Shown: piece after piece, positions 36,347 through 43,417 of the stretch
Layout of the letters: each line of letters starts with the position of its first letter
Position numbering within the stretch: the stretch's first letter is position 1
Assembly: GCA_947494565.1 (NCBI GenBank)
Contig: CANLVG010000006.1
Span: 186,001-250,000, forward strand
DNA length: 64,000 bases
Source: an uncultured Flavobacteriaceae bacterium
GTDB lineage: Bacteria; Bacteroidota; Bacteroidia; Flavobacteriales; Flavobacteriaceae
Direction: 5' to 3'
Made by a program: the position numbers and the translations under genes
The notes under the pieces: generated by a model
What the model saw: the letters and a program-made list of their open reading frames with translations, nothing else
The model's database searches: none
Told to the model about the DNA's origin: nothing

Positions 36347-36613
36347 ATGAAGGCGATCGCTACAATTGATAATCTGAAATCGAAGGACTCAAAAAACTGT
36401 ATTGTCCGGAATTTAAGTCGTATTCTCAACCTACGCATTTTGGATATCGATCTGGAGCATAAGACCGTTCACCTTGTTTACGATAGTATGCTCGCCTTTG
36501 AAATGGCGAAACGCGAGCTTTTGAGCATCGGTTATCCCATTACAAAATGTACCTATCAAGAACCGAACCTTCAGGAAACGACAAGGGATTCCAAATTACC
36601 TTCCGAGTTTTAA
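36347..36613 (+). CDS. HMA-fold protein lacking the metal-binding CxxC
   Basis: An 88-aa protein whose order of elements mirrors a heavy-metal-associated domain: ATIDNLKSKDSKNCIVRNLSRI, VDLEHKT-like DIDLEHKTVHLVYD, then a helix and LLSIGYPITK. In the intact HMA protein at 38475-38735 the loop reads NLKCGGCSNTI; here it is NLKSKDSKNCI, so both metal-binding Cys are replaced. It therefore cannot bind copper in the usual way and may have a structural or regulatory role. A TerB-like gene follows 10 bp later, and operator F with a perfect -7 box lies upstream. Confidence 0.65.
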   Translation: MKAIATIDNLKSKDSKNCIVRNLSRILNLRILDIDLEHKTVHLVYDSMLAFEMAKRELLSIGYPITKCTYQEPNLQETTRDSKLPSEF

Positions 36614-36623
36614 ACCCTGTAAT

Positions 36624-37028
36624 ATGATGTTACCAAGCGAAAAAATAGGCAATGAATTTTATCAAAGTTTAGGTAAGCTGTTTTATGCGGTCGCAATGGC
36701 CGATAAAAATGTTCGCCCAATAGAGATAGAACGGTTAAATGAAGATGTTCAAAAGTATTGGTTATCCGTTGATGCCATTGAAGATGAATTCGGTACGGAT
36801 GCCGGTTACCAAATAGCAATCGTATTTGACTGGCTACAGCAAGAGGAGAAGGAGAGCAATACCTATTATCAGGAGTTTGTCGACTTCTACCATGAACACC
36901 CCAGCAAATTCAATACAACTATTAAGCAACTCATCTTTAAAACGGCTGATGATATCGCCTCGTCATTTGCGAACAAAAACAAGTCTGAATTGATTCTTTT
37001 GGCCAAATTAAGATTGCTCTTACACTAA
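36624..37028 (+). CDS. TerB-like helical protein
   Basis: A 134-aa all-helical protein. The segment KLFYAVAMADKNVRPIEIERL is the acidic, metal-binding opening typical of TerB/TerB-like (COG3793) domains, and FNTTIKQLIFKTADDIASSF a later helix. TerB-like proteins are tied to tellurite and envelope stress; the exact role is open. It is co-transcribed with the HMA-like gene and ends at a bidirectional terminator shared with hpf. Confidence 0.6.
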   Translation: MMLPSEKIGNEFYQSLGKLFYAVAMADKNVRPIEIERLNEDVQKYWLSVDAIEDEFGTDAGYQIAIVFDWLQQEEKESNTYYQEFVDFYHEHPSKFNTTIKQLIFKTADDIASSFANKNKSELILLAKLRLLLH

Positions 37029-37046
37029 ACATCGGTTTGATACTTG

Positions 37047-37082
37047 AAAAGAACCCCGACGGGTCACCCGCGGGGTTCCTTT
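37047..37082. terminator. Bidirectional terminator between the TerB-like gene and hpf
   Basis: GAACCCCG (37051-37058) pairs with CGGGGTTC (37071-37078), enclosing a further CGGGT/ACCCG pairing. A-rich sequence lies to the left and CTTTA to the right. It lies between convergent genes ending at 37028 and 37095. Confidence 0.85.
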
Positions 37083-37094
37083 AGACGTTCTGCT

Positions 37095-37394
37095 TCAATG
37101 CTTTGAGAAGATTTCCTTTCGTTTCTTCAGTTGCTTTTCTACATCTTTTATAGAAGCTATTGCTGCTTTTTCAAAATGTTCTTCATGAGACTTGGCAAAA
37201 ATTCGTGGTCCAGGAGCGCTTAATTCTATTTCACATATTTTTCCTTTCTTACCAGGGTCATTCTCTAGTTTAAAATATACCTGCGCCCGTATGACCCAAT
37301 CATATTTTTGGGCTAATTTCTTCAATTTTTTAAGCACGAAAGCGTCCATACTTTCACTTGTCGGCATTTGTACGTATTGTATATCGATCTTCAT
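37095..37394 (-). CDS. hpf: Short ribosome hibernation-promoting factor (HPF/RaiA family)
   Basis: A 99-aa S30EA-domain protein: MKIDIQYVQMPTSESMDAFV, VYFKLENDPGKKGKICEIEL, then SHEEHFEKAAIASIKDVEKQLKK. The length fits the short HPF/YfiA class without the C-terminal dimerisation domain. It binds the 30S subunit and silences ribosomes in starvation or oxygen limitation. Operator I (37453-37466) with a minus-strand TATATTTA box from 37430 places it in the FNR-type regulon. It is divergent from the WG-repeat gene. Confidence 0.9.
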   Translation of the reverse strand: MKIDIQYVQMPTSESMDAFVLKKLKKLAQKYDWVIRAQVYFKLENDPGKKGKICEIELSAPGPRIFAKSHEEHFEKAAIASIKDVEKQLKKRKEIFSKH

Positions 37395-37452
37395 CGCACG
37401 TTTATGTTTTTAGGTTAAAGTGTAAATATAGAAGCAACTTTTTTCAATGTGC

Positions 37453-37466
37453 ATGACTAATATCAT
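37453..37466. promoter_or_regulatory. FNR/CRP-type operator I, shared by hpf and the WG-repeat gene
   Basis: ATGACTAATATCAT fits ATGAY-N4-RTCAK. On the minus strand TATATTTA starts at 37430 and on the plus strand TACTTTCG starts at 37489, both exactly 29.5 bp from the centre. The site would fall inside the WG-repeat gene if that gene began at 37447, which argues for the start at 37519. Confidence 0.72.
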
Positions 37467-37518
37467 TTTGAAAAAAGAAGGGACAGCTTACTTTCGAAAT
37501 CCAAATAAATTTAACGTC

Positions 37519-38145
37519 ATGGGAAAAATAATAGTACTGATTCTTTTAACAACGTTTCCGTTAATCACCGCTTCGCAAATTAGTCAAGTAGATGAAATTG
37601 CTCCTTTTAGTGAGGGACTTGCCGGGGTTAGAAAAGGAAATCAATGGGGCTTTATAGACCAAGAGGGAACATTGGTTATTGACTTTCGAGATGATTTAGT
37701 CTGGAATGAGAATGCGGATAACGCTACGTCAGGTGTAAAAGCGATTCGCCGACCTAGTTTTAAAAATGGGAGGTGTCTTGTGAAAAAGGAAATCGAGGAA
37801 ATTCCCGTATACGGTTTTATCGATACCAATGGAGAACTTGTGGTTCCACATAAATTCTTGAATGTATCCCCTTTTAATGATGGCTATACTACAGGTATTA
37901 TCTACGAAAAGGTATTACAGGGTAGAAATGAAATCAAAATGGAAGTCTACAAATATAAATTTCACGAAGTGGTTATGGATACCTCAGGAAAAATTCATGA
38001 ATACTTGGTAAAACCAGAGAATATTCAAATGCGGAAGTCTCGATATGAATTGCCTTGGCTTCGGACAAAAATGCTGTCGAAGCGTTTGATTGCAGTTCGT
38101 GGAAATGATAATTTATTGGAGATTCGAAAGTTGGATTTGAGATGA
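37519..38145 (+). CDS. Secreted WG-repeat protein
   Basis: A 208-aa protein. With the ATG at 37519 it has a clean signal peptide (MGKIIVLILLTTFPLITASQ). The mature part contains WG (KWG-type) repeats: FSEGLAGVRKGNQWGFIDQEG and FKNGRCLVKKEIEEIPVYGFIDTNG. WG-repeat proteins are beta-rich envelope proteins of unknown function. The longer reading frame from 37447 would include operator I and lose the signal peptide position. A -7-like box (TACTTTCG from 37489) fits the short start. Confidence 0.78.
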   Translation: MGKIIVLILLTTFPLITASQISQVDEIAPFSEGLAGVRKGNQWGFIDQEGTLVIDFRDDLVWNENADNATSGVKAIRRPSFKNGRCLVKKEIEEIPVYGFIDTNGELVVPHKFLNVSPFNDGYTTGIIYEKVLQGRNEIKMEVYKYKFHEVVMDTSGKIHEYLVKPENIQMRKSRYELPWLRTKMLSKRLIAVRGNDNLLEIRKLDLR

Positions 38146-38474
38146 TAATAAAGGAAAAGGGTTCATGAAAATTGATAATTTCTAGGACAGAAGAAGATGC
38201 TATGACGGCTAACATTCCATAAAGACAGACCTGCGATTCATAGTTTTGTTTCCTCTAGTGCAGTACATAAGTTGATGTTTTTTACCGGTCCCACCGATTT
38301 GAAATCTGGGAAACATCTTTTTAAAGAACATTTTAATTGCTCTTTCCCCGAAGGATAGACTAGCGTTCGGTGCGGTGAAATGATATTTATCATATGCTGA
38401 ATTTACTATGAACAATATCTTTGTGCTTTCGATTTCAATGGATTCAAAAAACGGGTAGATACCTCCGTATCAAT
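38146..38474. other. Intergenic region upstream of the HMA protein
   Basis: 329 bp without a supported gene. It holds operator G (38380-38393) and a perfect TATCTTTG -7 box (38416-38423). The leader from the inferred start to the HMA ATG is about 45 nt. Nothing else was recognised. Confidence 0.5.
38380..38393 (+). promoter_or_regulatory. FNR/CRP-type operator G, HMA gene promoter
   Basis: ATGATATTTATCAT is a perfect palindrome with a 4-bp centre. A perfect TATCTTTG box starts at 38416, 29.5 bp from the centre, so the operator sits near -41.5. Confidence 0.75.
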
Positions 38475-38735
38475 ATGACAATAGAAGTACAAAACCTTAA
38501 ATGTGGCGGCTGCAGCAATACCATCAAAAACAAATTGGAAAGCCTACCGTTTCTTAAAAACCTTGAAGTAGATGTGGAAGCGTCTAGTTTGCGATTTGAA
38601 GAGTTATCACAAGAAAATTTAGCCTTGGTAAAGAAAGAACTTTCGGAAATGGGCTATCCCGAGGTAGAAGACTCGAATAGTCTAGGCCTTAGGGCAAAGT
38701 CATATATCAGTTGTGCCAAAGGCCGGTTCCTTTAG
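38475..38735 (+). CDS. Heavy-metal-associated (HMA) domain protein
   Basis: An 86-aa CopZ-like protein. The metal loop is NLKCGGCSNTI (CxxC), followed by LESLPFLKNLEVDVEASSL and a helix ending EMGYPEVED. It is the copper(I)- or metal-binding partner type of P-type ATPases, but no ATPase gene is nearby. The ATG at 38475 is chosen because family members begin there and because the inferred transcript start lies at about 38428. It lies 11 bp from the convergent DUF6544 gene. Confidence 0.85.
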   Translation: MTIEVQNLKCGGCSNTIKNKLESLPFLKNLEVDVEASSLRFEELSQENLALVKKELSEMGYPEVEDSNSLGLRAKSYISCAKGRFL

Positions 38736-38746
38736 TTTCTCATGGA

Positions 38747-39541
38747 TTATTCTATACTAAAGGCGGTAAGGGTGGCATTGAAATACTCGAAATCACCTTC
38801 TTCTAAATTCCATATAGCACGTAGCCTGCTGGGAATCAAAAGCCCCTTCATTTCTTTATAGTTTTCTACCATTCCTGTAAACTTTTCTAAGGACTCATCT
38901 TTATATCGTTGGGTTTGAAAATGTGTAATTAGACCCTCTTTATTGAAGTGAAAGATTCCTTCTGTACACGTGCCGTTGAATTGTACTAGCGCTCTAGTAC
39001 TTCGTTCATTTATGGTCTCCCAAGCGATATTTTTACTTAAAAACCCCACAGGGTAGCATACGAGCTCGCCTAAACATCTGGCCAGAGCACTTTCGTCGGT
39101 TTTTTGGTTATGGAAAATGGCTAAATTTTTTAGGCCGAAAAGGTTGATTTTCACCTCACCTTTCCCGCTCACACTTTTGTCGCGTATGAACAAGGGGTAT
39201 GCCTGAGCGCTCCAGAGAAAATTTGGGGAACGAGCGGTCATATACTGGATCGCCCTGAAATTCGTCCATCCTTTTCCGACCTTGGTTTTAATACGACCCT
39301 GTTGCCTAAAGGAAACATGTCCATCCATGAATTTACCAATTACGCCTACCTTCTCTAAATAGATGCTTAGGGGTTTGGGCAAGTGTTTTAAATCGGCTTC
39401 GGTGATTCGTTTTTGTCCTTTAGGATATTGATGGAACAATGCGTTTTTTTCTTTTGAAACCACGTCTTGAAATCGATAAAACCCGAAGAATAGTAGAAGC
39501 GCCAGAAAGACAATAAGGGATAAAAAAAGATAGCTATACAT
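38747..39541 (-). CDS. DUF6544-family protein with an N-terminal membrane helix
   Basis: A 264-aa protein. One hydrophobic helix (about 3-22) anchors it to the membrane; the rest matches the plan of DUF6544 proteins (LPKPLSIYLEKVGVIG, VSFRQQGRIKTKVGKGW, EAYPL-type AQAYPLFIRDKSVSGKGEV). The biochemical role of the family is unknown. It lies 11 bp after the exporter gene and belongs to the same transcript, controlled by operator H. Confidence 0.72.
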   Translation of the reverse strand: MYSYLFLSLIVFLALLLFFGFYRFQDVVSKEKNALFHQYPKGQKRITEADLKHLPKPLSIYLEKVGVIGKFMDGHVSFRQQGRIKTKVGKGWTNFRAIQYMTARSPNFLWSAQAYPLFIRDKSVSGKGEVKINLFGLKNLAIFHNQKTDESALARCLGELVCYPVGFLSKNIAWETINERSTRALVQFNGTCTEGIFHFNKEGLITHFQTQRYKDESLEKFTGMVENYKEMKGLLIPSRLRAIWNLEEGDFEYFNATLTAFSIE

Positions 39542-39552
39542 GGTACGTATGG

Positions 39553-40281
39553 TTATATATTGGACATTACGGTCAGTAGCCCGATTCCGAGCAAGAGGAA
39601 CAATACGAAACGTTTGAATTGGGCCTGAGTAATTCTGTCGAGTATTTTCTTGCCCAAATAAGTTCCAATAATACTCACTCCGATCAGGATAGGAATCAAA
39701 TACATATCATGCCAGTGAACATAGCCATTGTAGGTATAAACGATACTGCGGCTCAGATCAATACCCAAATCAATGATGGCCGACGTGGCAATAAACTTTT
39801 CTTTGTTGAGGTTAAAAGCTGACATGGTAGCACCTCTGATGGCCCCACCTGTTCCTAATAGACCAGCAAACAAGCCGGATAGGGAACCTCCAATGATCGC
39901 ATTTTTTTTGGTGTCGTCGACCTTAAGGTTTTTGTATATGAGAAATAATAAAGCAAATACGACCAAAAATACACCCAGAAAGATGGTCAGTATTTTAGGA
40001 TTCGCATATTTGCTCAAGAAACCTCCGAGTGTGACAAATAGAATGGCTGGAACACCCAAATAGAGCATGAGCTTTTTGTCGAACCCCTTTCGAAAGAATC
40101 CAATCTTAGCGATATTGCTTGAAAGGTGAAATAGCGCTGTTATGCCCAAGACCGTCTGAAAATCCATAAAGTAGCTTGCCATGGGCACGAAGAAAACGGA
40201 GGAACCGAAACCACCGACCGTGCCCAATATTTCAGCTACGATAGAGAGGATAATAAAAAGTGGTAAATAACGCGTGAGCAT
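39553..40281 (-). CDS. TauE/SafE-family membrane transporter (sulfite exporter type)
   Basis: A 242-aa protein with about eight membrane helices and the TauE/SafE pattern: VGGFGSSVFFVPMASYFM early, GGSLSGLFAGLLGTGGAI in the middle and IGTYLGKKILDRI late. Family members export sulfite, sulfonates or related anions. I take the start at 40279-40281 (MLTRYLPLFII); a Met 14 codons upstream would put operator H and the -7 box (TAGTTTG, about 40306-40300) at or in the coding sequence. It heads a two-gene unit with DUF6544. Confidence 0.85.
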   Translation of the reverse strand: MLTRYLPLFIILSIVAEILGTVGGFGSSVFFVPMASYFMDFQTVLGITALFHLSSNIAKIGFFRKGFDKKLMLYLGVPAILFVTLGGFLSKYANPKILTIFLGVFLVVFALLFLIYKNLKVDDTKKNAIIGGSLSGLFAGLLGTGGAIRGATMSAFNLNKEKFIATSAIIDLGIDLSRSIVYTYNGYVHWHDMYLIPILIGVSIIGTYLGKKILDRITQAQFKRFVLFLLLGIGLLTVMSNI

Positions 40282-40328
40282 GTCCCTAGCTTTAGAGCTC
40301 AAACTACCTTTTATAGGGGCCATAGGAA

Positions 40329-40342
40329 ATGATGAATATCAT
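40329..40342 (-). promoter_or_regulatory. FNR/CRP-type operator H, TauE/SafE gene promoter
   Basis: ATGATGAATATCAT is an ATGAT-N4-ATCAT palindrome. On the minus strand a TAGTTTG box lies at 40306-40300, with its TTTG in the register expected for a box starting 28.5 bp from the centre. It supports translation from 40281. Confidence 0.68.
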
Positions 40343-40517
40343 TTGCCATGAAATCAATGCGTATAATCGCAGGAAAACGTATCGGTTCCCTGCGAAGCCT
40401 AAATGAAAATGTCTTTCGGGCTAAATTGCTTGATATGGGGTGATTGCAGAAAGGCCTTAGAGAACAAGATTGGAACTGTGAAAACGAAGATCACATCGCA
40501 GAGCGGTCGACCATAGT

Positions 40518-41543
40518 TCAAGGCAATCTATTGCGATTGGTCGAATTTCGGACTACAAGGAAAGACTTCAAAACCTTTTTTTCATAGCCCGCTTCATAGT
40601 GGTCGATTTGTTTTAAAATAAGACGGGCCGATTCTTCTCCCATACGATATGAAGGTTGGTCCATACTGGTTAGCGAAGGCTGCAAAAGTTCGTCGACCGG
40701 CTCATTGTTGAACCCGATAATGGCAAGGTCTTCCGGAATCTTTAAGCCGCGCTCCTTGGCCGCTAGCATTACCTGAATCGCCATTTGGTCGCTAAAGGCC
40801 AAAATGCCGTCAGGGGTTTTGGGCGCATAAAGGAGGCTGCGTGCCGCGCTTAATGCGTTTTCACCATCGAACTTGCTGTACACGATATAATCCGCATTGG
40901 GTCGCAACCCTTTTTTCTGTAAAGTTGAGGAATAACCGGCAGCTCTTGCCTTGTTGATTTGAAGGATCTTGGGTCCACCGAAGTAGGCAATATTTTTGCA
41001 ACCGACATCGATGAGGTGTTGGGTGGCATCCCCACCGGCTTTGTAATTGTCAATTACCACTTTATCGGTTTCCACGTCATCACATTGTCTATTAAAAAAA
41101 ACCAGTGGAATCTTTCTGTTTTTCAACGCTTCAAAATGACTGAAATCGGTTGTCTCACTTGCCAAGGAGGCAATGACGCCCGCTACGCCCAAATCTATCA
41201 ATTCGGTCACAAGACTGTGCTCTCGCTGCTGTGATTCGTTAGATTGGCAGACAATGATATGCATGCCACGGGTTTCAGCTACTTTTTCGATCCCACTTAT
41301 GGCCATGGCATATAAGTGATAACTTATTTTTGGAACTATGACGCCGATAAAGTTACTTCGTTTGCGTATCTCGGTAGCCAACATACTGGGAGACATATAT
41401 TCAAGCGCACGGGCGACTTCCAGAACCTTGTTTCGGGTCTTTTCACCAATTCTAGGATGGCCTTTTAAGGCCCTGGATACCGTAGAGATTGAGAGGCCTA
41501 GTGTTTCGGCAATATCCTTTAAAGTCGCTGGTTTGGATTTCAA
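40518..41543 (-). CDS. LacI-family repressor of the acid-sugar operon
   Basis: A LacI regulator of about 341 aa. The HTH is at 6-30 (LKDIAETLGLSISTVSRALKGHPRIG) followed by the hinge and a periplasmic-binding-protein-like effector domain (about 60-335). I place the start at a TTG (41541-41543, MKSKPATLKDI), which matches the usual LacI opening; a TTG further upstream at 41591 would translate operator sequence into an unusual extension. It is divergent from the dehydrogenase operon, and palindromes with TTTGCGCA half-sites lie between. Likely an autoregulated repressor induced by an acid sugar. Confidence 0.88.
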   Translation of the reverse strand: MKSKPATLKDIAETLGLSISTVSRALKGHPRIGEKTRNKVLEVARALEYMSPSMLATEIRKRSNFIGVIVPKISYHLYAMAISGIEKVAETRGMHIIVCQSNESQQREHSLVTELIDLGVAGVIASLASETTDFSHFEALKNRKIPLVFFNRQCDDVETDKVVIDNYKAGGDATQHLIDVGCKNIAYFGGPKILQINKARAAGYSSTLQKKGLRPNADYIVYSKFDGENALSAARSLLYAPKTPDGILAFSDQMAIQVMLAAKERGLKIPEDLAIIGFNNEPVDELLQPSLTSMDQPSYRMGEESARLILKQIDHYEAGYEKKVLKSFLVVRNSTNRNRLP

Positions 41544-41572
41544 TAGTGTTCGTAATTTATATTGTGCAAATG

Positions 41573-41582
41573 TTTGCGCAAA
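41573..41582. promoter_or_regulatory. Candidate LacI-family operator, repressor side
   Basis: TTTGCGCAAA is a perfect 10-bp palindrome with a second half-site (TTGTGCAAA) 2 bp to its left. It lies 30 bp upstream of the chosen repressor start, suited to autoregulation. Its half-sites match the stronger operator at 41651-41666. Confidence 0.6.
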
Positions 41583-41621
41583 ATAATGCAAATAATTTCG
41601 CGCATCAAACTAATTATTAAA

Positions 41622-41629
41622 TATATTTG
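41622..41629 (+). promoter_or_regulatory. -7 promoter box of the acid-sugar operon
   Basis: TATATTTG is an exact TAnnTTTG Bacteroidetes -7 element, 63 bp upstream of the dehydrogenase ATG. The 41651-41666 operator follows the inferred start site, a position that suits repression by blocking transcription. Confidence 0.6.
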
Positions 41630-41650
41630 AAGAATTGATCTAATTGGGTA

Positions 41651-41666
41651 TGCGCAAATTTGCGCA
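41651..41666 (+). promoter_or_regulatory. Candidate LacI-family operator in front of the dehydrogenase operon
   Basis: TGCGCAAATTTGCGCA is a perfect 16-bp palindrome, the form typical of LacI-family operators. It lies 22 bp downstream of the TATATTTG box and 25 bp before the ATG of the 41692 gene. Confidence 0.75.
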
Positions 41667-41691
41667 AAAAATTAAAAATGTGATATGAATT

Positions 41692-42771
41692 ATGAAAAAA
41701 GCCTATAAAATTGCAGTGGTAAATGGAGATGGAGTAGGAGCTGAAATCGTACCGGCCGGGGTTTCTGTACTCGATGCCGTAGCGGAAAAGTACGGATTTC
41801 AATTGGATAAAGAAGCGTTCCCTTTCGGTGCAGGATACTACAAGGAGAATGGAAAATTCATGTCGGATGATGCCTTGGAAACCTTAAAGGGATTCGATGC
41901 CATATTCTTCGGAGCGGTTGGTCTACCCGAAATCGATGATACCTTGCCTGCTAGGGATTATACGTTCAGAGTACGGACTTCTTTTCAGCAGTACATAAAT
42001 TATCGTCCTGTGAAATTATTCCCTGGTGTCGATAGTCCATTGCGTTACAAAACCCAGGAGGATATTGACTTTGTGGTCATACGGGAAAATAATGAAGGGG
42101 AGTTTGTGCAAAGCGGTAAAATTCTCCATGCCGATAAACCGGCCGGTTTGGCTGTGGATACCAGTATTTTTACAAGATTTGGTATCGAGCGCGTAGCGCA
42201 TTACTCATTCAAGTTGGCCCGTAAACGAAACCGGAAGGTAACTAACGTGACCAAATCGAATACCTTGATCAGTAGCCTCGCCTATTGGGATCAAGTGATT
42301 GCCGAAGTGGCGGAAGAATATCCCGATGTGGAGTATAGCAAAATGTATATCGATAATGCATCTGCCAGTTTTGTGCTACGTCCGGAAATCTTCGATGTCA
42401 TTTTGACGACCAATCTTTTTGGGGATATACTTTCCGATCTAGGTGGCGCTATTATGGGTAGTCTTGGTCTTGGCGGTAGTGGAAATATCAATCCTGAGAA
42501 AGAATTCCCATCCATGTTCGAACCCATCCATGGTTCCGCTCCTGATATTGCAGGGCAGAATAGTGCGAATCCGATAGGGCAAATTTGGTCCGCGGCAATA
42601 ATGCTGGAACATTTAGGGGAAACGGAAGCGGCGCAAGATATTATGGACGGTATCGAACATACCACCGCCCAGGGCAACCTCACAAAGGACCTCGGAGGAA
42701 CTGCTACCACTGTTGAAGTGGCCGATAGTGTGGTCGAGTTTATTCGAGCCGCAAAAATGGCAACTGTATAA
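41692..42771 (+). CDS. Isocitrate/isopropylmalate-type dehydrogenase (tartrate or D-malate dehydrogenase-like)
   Basis: A 359-aa NAD-dependent beta-decarboxylating dehydrogenase. It opens IAVVNGDGVGAEIVPAG, has the substrate motif RDYTFRVRTSFQQY, RENNEGEF, the catalytic Lys in VTNVTKSN, the metal-binding Asp of NLFGDILSDLGG and the NAD-site motif EPIHGSAPDIAG. The sequence fits the TtuC/DmlA branch (tartrate, D-malate) better than LeuB or Icd. The next genes encode a cyclase-family enzyme and a four-carbon acid-sugar kinase, so the substrate may be a phosphorylated or free C4 acid sugar. First gene of the LacI-controlled operon. Confidence 0.85.
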   Translation: MKKAYKIAVVNGDGVGAEIVPAGVSVLDAVAEKYGFQLDKEAFPFGAGYYKENGKFMSDDALETLKGFDAIFFGAVGLPEIDDTLPARDYTFRVRTSFQQYINYRPVKLFPGVDSPLRYKTQEDIDFVVIRENNEGEFVQSGKILHADKPAGLAVDTSIFTRFGIERVAHYSFKLARKRNRKVTNVTKSNTLISSLAYWDQVIAEVAEEYPDVEYSKMYIDNASASFVLRPEIFDVILTTNLFGDILSDLGGAIMGSLGLGGSGNINPEKEFPSMFEPIHGSAPDIAGQNSANPIGQIWSAAIMLEHLGETEAAQDIMDGIEHTTAQGNLTKDLGGTATTVEVADSVVEFIRAAKMATV

Positions 42772-42777
42772 TTTAGA

Positions 42778-43413
42778 ATGATAGCTAAAAAAGTCATTGA
42801 CCTTACCTTGCCCATCAATGGGGAGGTTAGCGGAGTGTTGATCGAACCTGCCAAAACCGTGGAGGAGGATGGATGGAACGCGACAACCTTGCATTTGTAT
42901 TCCCATAGTGGTACCCATATGGATGCTCCGCATCATTTTGGGGTCAACGACCAAACTATGGACAAAATTCCGGCTGCCCGATTAATTTCCGAGGCCTGGG
43001 TGGTCGATTTGACTTCGGTGGTACCAAAAGAATCCATAACCATTGCACATCTGGAGAGTATAGAAAATAAACTTCAAAAAGGACAAAGTGTACTATTGCA
43101 TACCGGATGGAGTGAAAGATTGGGAACGGATGCCTACCGGAATCAACTTCCCCGGATCAGTGCTGAATTAGCGTATTGGCTCGGTAAAAAAGGAGTGAAT
43201 ATGCTGGGTGTGGAGCCCCCCTCAGTTGCCGATGTCAATGATTTGGAAGAAGTAACGGAAGTTCATACGATATTGATGCAAAATGATATCGTTATTATCG
43301 AAGGCCTGACCAATCTCGAGCAATTGTCCCGCGAAAAAGTAACTCTAATCGCCTTGCCCCTAAAGGTCGAAAATGGAGACGGCGCTCCCGCTAGGGTGAT
43401 TGCGTTAGAATAA
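42778..43413 (+). CDS. Cyclase-family metal-dependent hydrolase (PF04199 type)
   Basis: A 211-aa protein with the metal-binding signature H43-S-G-T-H47-M-D49-A-P-x-H53 and the later segments TGWSERLGTDAYR and GVEPPSVADVND. The family includes kynurenine formamidase and lactone or amide hydrolases. In this operon hydrolysis of a sugar lactone is plausible, but it is inference. Gaps to neighbours are 6 and 4 bp. Confidence 0.82.
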   Translation: MIAKKVIDLTLPINGEVSGVLIEPAKTVEEDGWNATTLHLYSHSGTHMDAPHHFGVNDQTMDKIPAARLISEAWVVDLTSVVPKESITIAHLESIENKLQKGQSVLLHTGWSERLGTDAYRNQLPRISAELAYWLGKKGVNMLGVEPPSVADVNDLEEVTEVHTILMQNDIVIIEGLTNLEQLSREKVTLIALPLKVENGDGAPARVIALE

Positions 43414-43417
43414 ACCG

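Noticed and set aside
37447-37518. Upstream start for the WG-repeat protein
   Set aside because: It would place operator I and the -7 box inside the gene and displace the signal peptide.
40282-40323. Upstream start for the TauE/SafE transporter
   Set aside because: It would include the -7 box in the coding sequence and leave operator H only 6 bp from the start codon.
42291-42954. Long minus-strand frames opposite the dehydrogenase and cyclase genes
   Set aside because: They are antisense to clearly coding genes and show no family features.
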